Positions 59,254-64,000 of a stretch of DNA of 64,000 nt are shown here, piece after piece. The stretch lies in assembly GCA_963556255.1 (NCBI GenBank), contig OY744606.1:68917125-68981124 (forward strand). Reading direction: 5' to 3'. Positions within the stretch are counted from its first letter, which is position 1. Every line of letters starts with the position of its first letter. A program made the translations under genes and the position numbers. Under the pieces are notes generated by a model that was not told the DNA's origin, ran no database searches, and worked only from the letters and a program-made list of their open reading frames with translations. The stretch comes from Allolobophora icterica. Lineage: Eukaryota > Annelida > Clitellata > Crassiclitellata > Lumbricidae.

Positions 59254-59256
<3 letters not shown>
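58462..59256. mobile_element. Mariner/Tc1-type element, transposase N-terminus only
   Basis: 795 bp with inverted ends CAGGGTGGGCCAGTAGGAAT and complement, flanked by TA (58460-58461 and 59257-59258). Confidence 0.88.
58665..59003 (+). pseudogene. Mariner-type transposase N-terminal (helix-turn-helix) remnant
   Basis: Reads MTPLAEEDRILIRILRAEKG, SRKWNKYALDRLIKQIDATG and NSRNCGRKRSARTAANI, the paired-type DNA-binding region seen before the catalytic domain in DD37D-type enzymes. The catalytic part is deleted after about residue 95. Confidence 0.7.

Positions 59257-59322
<66 letters not shown>
59257..59322. repeat. (TA)n microsatellite
   Basis: About 65 bp of TA dinucleotides seeded at the right TA target of the mariner-type element. 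Confidence 0.95.
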
Positions 59323-59323
<1 letters not shown>

Positions 59324-59485
59324 CCTCTAGCGCGGTAACCAAGTGGATAGAGCGCTCAGGTTGTGCGAAGAGTACGAGTTTGAGCCTCTACTTAGGTGGA
59401 CATTGTGTAAGGACCTTGAGCAAGTCCTTCACTAAAGTTCACTCACAACTGCTCAGCGCCATAGATTGATGTTTCGCCATTAGAT
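59323..59485 (+). mobile_element. tRNA-derived SINE (family 3), intact
   Basis: GCCTCTAGCGCGGTAACCAA with A box, GAGTTTGAGCCTC as B box, then CAAGTCCTTCACT. The copy A counterpart is split by a mariner element. Confidence 0.8.
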
Positions 59486-59488
59486 AAT

Positions 59489-59835
59489 GACTGTTCTTGA
59501 CAAACTGTATGAACTAGCGCTTAGAGCATTGAGTGTACCTGCATCTAGAGCTCCTGTTGAACGTGTTTTCAGTTATGGCGGTCTAATATTAAAACCGTAT
59601 CGATAGAAGTTTTGTGACAAGATGCTCACATTGCTTATAGTTCTCAAAAGCAATTCTAAATGAGTGCATGTGGCAATACACCATTGCCTTTTATAGAAAT
59701 AACGTTGTTCTTGCAGTAGCCATGTGCACTTGTATTATAACGTAAGTACTTGTACTTGATACTTGAAGTACTTGAGACCTAAGTACTTGTACTTGTACTT
59801 GCAGCTTAAGTACGTGAAACATCTCTGTTAGATAG
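59489..59835 (+). mobile_element. hAT relict with AAGTAC repeats (copy B counterpart of 25377-25848)
   Basis: Contains VPASRAPVERVFSYGGLILK (hAT dimerisation region) followed by a stop, and the right subterminal GTACTTG repeats and AACATCTCTG end. The left end is missing. Confidence 0.75.
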
Positions 59836-59861
59836 TGGCGTTTAATAAATACACAATAATA

Positions 59862-61621
59862 AGGGAGATCCGTGTAATTTGGACCCCTTAAGAAAAACGG
59901 CCTTTTAAACCCGTGCCATAGCAGAAATAGTGTCAAGCATACAATTATTACATGGAGCTAGTGAAATTCTACAAAACGCCGCAAATATTACTGCTTAATT
60001 TTATTAAAATTAGAAAGAAACGAAAAAAACATTTTTTTAAAAACTGGTCCAAATTACACACTGCCTTGTGTAATTTGGACCAGGTGGTTCAAATTACACG
60101 ACGTTTACTTTGCATGTGCATTTGCACCGTATTCAGGCAGGACACAATGTCTGTAGTTAAACATTGTAAGCCATCGTGTAAGAAAACTTTATAATAATGT
60201 CAAGCACGGTCCATATAGTTAGTAGGCCTACTTCAAATTCCGGCACTTGCTGTGCATCATAACATCGCAATTATCACAGAAATAGTACTTTGAATTGGAC
60301 AGATCTGCACACGCTTCGTGTGCCCACAGTTTACATTTTTCGCCTCATATGTTTCACCACACATCAAATATAATATATCATGTGATATTTTCATCTATGC
60401 ATTGCTGTTGAGCGATTTTGCTTGCTTCTGTCTCACATGCTTTGATTTCTTAATCCCCCATTTTGATTTCCTGTTGCTGGCCACTCTTGTCTTCAAATTC
60501 CTGATCCAGCGGTCTTGAAGCGTAGGCCTAACTGTTTCTTCCCATTACAAGCAATCTTTTCTTCACGCTTGTTCTGTGTTGCCTGCTTAGCTTTGAGATG
60601 TTCTTCAACCACAATTCTGTACGGCGACGCAGTCAAAATTGTAGCTTCCATTGTGATGCCTCGTCGTTTCTTCATTTCACGGGTGAGATATGGGAGCGGA
60701 CTTATTTCTTGAACAGATATATATATCCAGTTATGTGGAGCTTTGCCGTGACTTGAACTTGGCACCTGGTACCACGCTAGCCAACAACGATGAGATTTAA
60801 TCACTTTTCTGTGTTCCAGTAGGACCTAAGCTTAATTGTGCCACCATTGTTGTTCTCAAGCAGTGGGTTGTCGCTGGATACGCTCATCTCGGTCAATTCC
60901 GAAATCCGAATGCGTGGTTTCAACTGGCGAGAGAGCAATTTTTTCAGCTGCTGTATCATTGGCTGTTACTGCTGCCATGTTGACGTATTCCACTGCTCGG
61001 GTTGTCATGGCCGAATCAGGATAACGACTCTATAACACAGAAAACCATCAATGGTCTCAAACAATCGTTTTCCTGGCAACAAATAGAAAATATTATTGAG
61101 ATTAAATATAACCGATATATGTTACTTCAGCTTAAACAACTGCAGTTCCAAGTATGGGTACACTGAAATATATGATGCGTGTAATTTGGACCGTCTCGTG
61201 TGTAATATGGACCAGGGTCCATATTACACACTCGGTATCGGTCCAAATTACACGACTGTCGCGCTTACCATAGAATGTGTATTTCCCATAAATAATGAAA
61301 GGCAGCAACTACAATTTTACTTTCAGTAAAATCGGCATGAATTGTCGAACAAATTGCGGTCCTGCATGCTTGTATACTACCTTGCAATATATTTTTAAAC
61401 AAAAACTAACTTGGAGTTCAAAATTACATCATGTAACGCAGAAACCTTTAAACTTGATTTTAATGCGCTTACCTCGATCTGCAGCGATAAACTTCGAAAC
61501 AAGTACGGCGGCCCGTCTCGACGGACGAAATAACACAACGCCGGTAAATAACTAAAAGCGTAAAAGGCAAATACAGCGTTGGTCCAAATTACACAACGGT
61601 CCAAATTACACGGGTCTCCCT
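59862..61621. mobile_element. Pogo/Tigger-like element with repeated GTGTAATTTGGACC motifs
   Basis: 1760 bp with ends AGGGAGATCCGTGTAATTTG and its near complement, flanked by TA on both sides. Copy A is uninterrupted at the matching site (CACAATAATAAATAAT at about 25874). The motif GTGTAATTTGGACC recurs at both ends and in clusters near 60050-60100 and 61177-61255. Confidence 0.78.
60493..60804 (-). pseudogene. Possible pogo/Tigger transposase C-terminal fragment
   Basis: The 103-residue frame includes ATILTASPYRIVVEEHLKAK and QNKREEKIACNGKKQLG, similar to the linker found after the DDE domain in Tigger/jerky-type transposases. Short and isolated, so only suggestive. Confidence 0.5.
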
Positions 61622-61669
61622 TAAATAATGATATGCAAGATGCCTGTTTACAACATTAATTGTACATAC

Positions 61670-61802
61670 CCTTTATTTTCACTTGTCAAGAGAATATGGT
61701 TGCTGTCAAAGCTAGCACTAGTTTGTAGTTCGGTGAATCGAATGCATGTGTTGTCCGTCCAATACTGGAATGCACCACGAATCGTCGTTTTCTGCTTGCT
61801 GT
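61670..61802 (-). CDS. Copy B exon 5: catalytic domain
   Basis: 133 nt from TTTCAG|ACAGC to AAAGG|GTATGT, phase 1 to 2, reading QKTTIRGAFQYWTDNTCIRF and SNHILLTSENKG. Confidence 0.9.
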
Positions 61803-62119
61803 CTGAAAGAAATGCTTCTTAACTGAAGAAAAGCATTCGCACAATTTTCTCGGAATTAGACTTGCGATAAAGAATACGTCTAATGCAAAAGACTTTTAGA
61901 TATCAAACAGAAAAGAGGAATAATCCATCACAAGCAACTCGACCCAAAGATTAGATCATTAAGAGCAGCATCTTTTGGATTTATTGTTCGTTCCTGAATC
62001 GCAATTGAATCACATTCCGTCGTCTGCAGGCAACGGCTAGTGGTTACAGTGCTGTTTGCCGGCTCTATATACGAATTTAATACGACTGAGGTAACACCAT
62101 AATCAAAGTTGTGTATACA

Positions 62120-62379
62120 CAGTGCTTTTTTCAGCCGGAACGCGCTGGAACGGCGTTCCGGCACTTTTTTTTCAGGTACTAAAATAATTTATTTATTTTA
62201 ATAATAAAAACAATAATTTAGTTATTTTAATTTAATATCAGTGTTTTGGACTGCTTTCAGTGCTTATTGAGACCCCTCCCAACCCTCAGTCCCATCTTCT
62301 CGGCATTTTAGCCCGCCCATAATTATTTCGTTCCGGAACCTATTGTTCCGTTCCGGAACCTTTTTCCAAAAAAGCACTG
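62120..62379. mobile_element. hAT MITE (CAGTGCTTTTTT ends)
   Basis: 260 bp, ends CAGTGCTTTTTT and AAAAAAGCACTG, flanks TGTATACA and TTTATACA (7 of 8). Copy A is uninterrupted at the site (about 26410). Internal CGGAACG-CGTTCCG palindromes resemble those of the 12145-12321 MITE. Confidence 0.88.
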
Positions 62380-62422
62380 TTTATACACACACGTAAATAA
62401 TAATAATAAATACATTAGTTAC

Positions 62423-62609
62423 CATGTGTTCCGTCGAACTTGTAATGGATTGGCATCGACCACATATTGAAAGGGTATAATTTGAAGTCTAACAGTGTTC
62501 TCTTCGTGCGATGCCTAGATGTCACGTTGTCCTCCTTCTTGGCCTCGGCTATCAGCACATCAAGTTGCTCCTCCGTGAACAGGATGCATTCGTTATCGGG
62601 AGACGAATC
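62423..62609 (-). CDS. Copy B exon 4: end of propeptide, RTKR site, start of catalytic domain
   Basis: 187 nt, phase 0 to 1, from CTGTAG|GATTCG to CACATG|GTAACT. It contains HRTKR|TLLDF and WSMPIHYKFDGTH. The usual IPY is IHY here, a change at a normally conserved position. Confidence 0.88.
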
Positions 62610-62713
62610 CTACAGATGCCGAAATGATTTACTGCATGATTGAGTTTGCATATTTATATATTTTCATGGGCCTAAAGTCTCTACAGACTTTCTGCAGATA
62701 TTTTTCTACTGAC

Positions 62714-62926
62714 CTTCTTTGACAGAAAGGTGAACTCGTCGACGGTAAAATCTTGGTTCGTGGTGTAAGACTTATGTCTGATATCCAACCTATTCCCAAT
62801 CCTCGAATGGAATGTTTGTCGTTTTACTGGATAGCTATTTGGAAGTGCTTGAACTTTATCACAAAAAGGATAAGGTGATGATTTGTCTGTGTGTATATAG
62901 GTAGAGTGGTCTCTAACTAGTATCCT
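62714..62926 (-). CDS. Copy B exon 3: propeptide
   Basis: 213 nt from CTATACACAG|AGG to AAG|GTCAGT, phase 0 at both ends, starting RILVRDHSTY. It differs from copy A at only a few residues. Confidence 0.72.
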
Positions 62927-63265
62927 CTGTGTATAGATGAATATTATGTAGAAGTGTTTAAACGAGTAGGGTTGCCACCCGTCCCGATTTTGTAATGCAG
63001 ACGAAGTGAAATATAATTAAAAAAACGACATCTAAACACATTCTGACATCATTACAGTGTTCAAAATCGTAGATCTTAATCGCCTTTTTAAAATAAATAG
63101 TTACTTTCCCAAAAATTACCTGGTTACATGACTTGTGCCTCTGGTCCCACATCGTGAGATGATTAACAATTTTAGTGCTCCAACATTGTGTCCCAACTTC
63201 CTAGTTTAGAAAGGTGGCAATCCTGTTGATGAGACTTACACCGTTTTATTGATTATCTGATTCAT

Positions 63266-64000
63266 CTACAGATGTAGAAGGATATTGGTCATGATTACGC
63301 GAAGAAAGTGAGGCAGGCTATTTAAAAGGACACACGTGCATCTAGCGAAGAAGTTTAGAATTTTTTGATGATTGGCCTTTAATAATAATTTTAATAATGA
63401 GACGATTTGTATGGCGCCATAGACCACGCGAGGCCGAAGGAAAGGGCGCTGTGCATGAGTTACAGAAATCAATGATATATGAAAGTTTAAAAATATAGGT
63501 CTTGAGTCGTGATTTGAATGTCTCCAGAGATGGCGCATTCTTTGCATTGTCCGGAAAAACTCTTCCACGCGGTGGACCGTGCGACAGCAAAATAGCAATC
63601 GCCAAATTCGTAGAAGACCCCAGGAGTTGTAGTTGATTTTTTTATGAAGATCGTAGCCGACATCTGCTTCCGTGTCTGCTACCCGAAGGCAGAAGTCAGA
63701 GATATAATCTGGCATGAAGTCATTCAGTGCTGTATTGGTGATCAAGCACAACTGATTTGCTGAGGAACACGCAGCCACTGTAGGTTGTAGTGCAGCAGAT
63801 CAGTGACATGATCGGATGGTGTCCTGCAAGAGATGAGACGGGCAGCAGAGTTAAATACCGATTGTACTCGATGTAGCTGAAAAGTCGGCAGACCCGCCAA
63901 TAGGATGTTGCAGTAGTCAACCCTGGGGACTCTGAAGCTGCTGACTAAGATGACGGCGGTTGAGGTTGAATGAATCTGCGGATGATTTTGATACGACGCA
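63266..64000 (-). mobile_element. LINE relict at the right window edge (intron 2 of copy B)
   Basis: Minus-strand frames read ALNDFMPDYISDFCLRVAD and related segments, the counterpart of 27440-28480. It runs off the window. Copy B exons 1 and 2 are expected beyond it. Confidence 0.7.

Larger units (their letters stand above)
37100..62926 (-). pseudogene. Astacin-EGF-CUB metalloprotease gene, copy B (whole locus, disrupted)
   Basis: Exons 3-14 are present in the same order, phases and almost the same lengths as copy A (213, 187, 133, 73, 195, 127, 132, 113, 125, 125, 73 and 61 coding nt). Exons 1-2 should lie beyond the right edge. Frames are open across all exons and the zinc site (HEIGHSLGLCHEQSRIDR) is intact. 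Exon 8 is split by a complete LTR element (50835-55674), and the exon 6 acceptor sits in the target duplication of another element. Unless the LTR element is removed during RNA processing, the protein loses the end of its catalytic domain and everything after it. The near-identical LTRs suggest the disruption is recent. Confidence 0.8.

Overview
The window is animal (metazoan) nuclear DNA, most likely from a marine deuterostome invertebrate such as an echinoderm. The reasons are intron-rich genes with GT-AG introns, secreted proteins built from EGF and CUB modules, several tRNA-derived SINE families, CR1-like LINEs, Kolobok, hAT, mariner and pogo-like DNA transposons, and a Gmr1-like LTR element, a group known from deuterostomes. 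The palindrome TAGGCCTA is also scattered through the introns. The species assignment is inference; no bacterial-type gene organisation is present.

The host content is two tandem copies of one gene, both on the minus strand, encoding an astacin-family zinc metalloprotease (M12A). Most exons are split too finely to appear as long open frames, but I could trace them base by base because the two copies preserve exon lengths, splice sites and phases. Copy A runs from its start codon at 36070 down to the left window edge. Copy B runs from exon 3 at 62926 down to a polyadenylation signal near 37100, with its first two exons beyond the right edge. The predicted protein is: signal peptide, long propeptide, furin-type RTKR site, astacin catalytic domain (HExxHxxGxxHE and Met-turn), one EGF module, one CUB domain, a Ser/Thr-rich linker and a short hydrophobic tail that looks like a GPI-anchor signal.

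Both copies look damaged, in different places. Copy A keeps the catalytic exons intact but its linker exon is split by about 2.4 kb of inserted DNA (1566-3987), so the predicted reading frame stops early at 3944. Copy B keeps the linker and tail, but a complete LTR element (50835-55674) with a 5-bp target duplication sits inside catalytic exon 8. A second element (56943-57740) lies exactly at the acceptor of its exon 6.

The rest is a dense mosaic of mobile DNA in the introns. Region by region: 1-6.1 kb, copy A 3' end with LINE relict, hAT elements and an element with repeated AATAACC motifs; 6.4-12.1 kb, SINE and a 5.2-kb Kolobok-like transposon with an intact transposase plus a second, spliced gene; 12.1-18.3 kb, hAT MITE, DD37D mariner and a TIR element with internal tandem repeats; 18.5-31 kb, copy A exons 11 to 2 with intronic elements; 31-36 kb, nested hAT and TIR elements and a SINE in intron 1; 36.1-37.1 kb, intergenic spacer; 37.1-43.7 kb, copy B exons 14 to 9; 43.75-49.8 kb, a near full-length LINE with two ORFs; 50.4-55.7 kb, SINE and the LTR element; 55.7-64 kb, copy B exons 8 to 3 with several DNA transposons. 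Many insertions are present in one copy and absent at the matching site of the other, so each copy serves as an empty-site control. Insertions shared by both copies predate the duplication.
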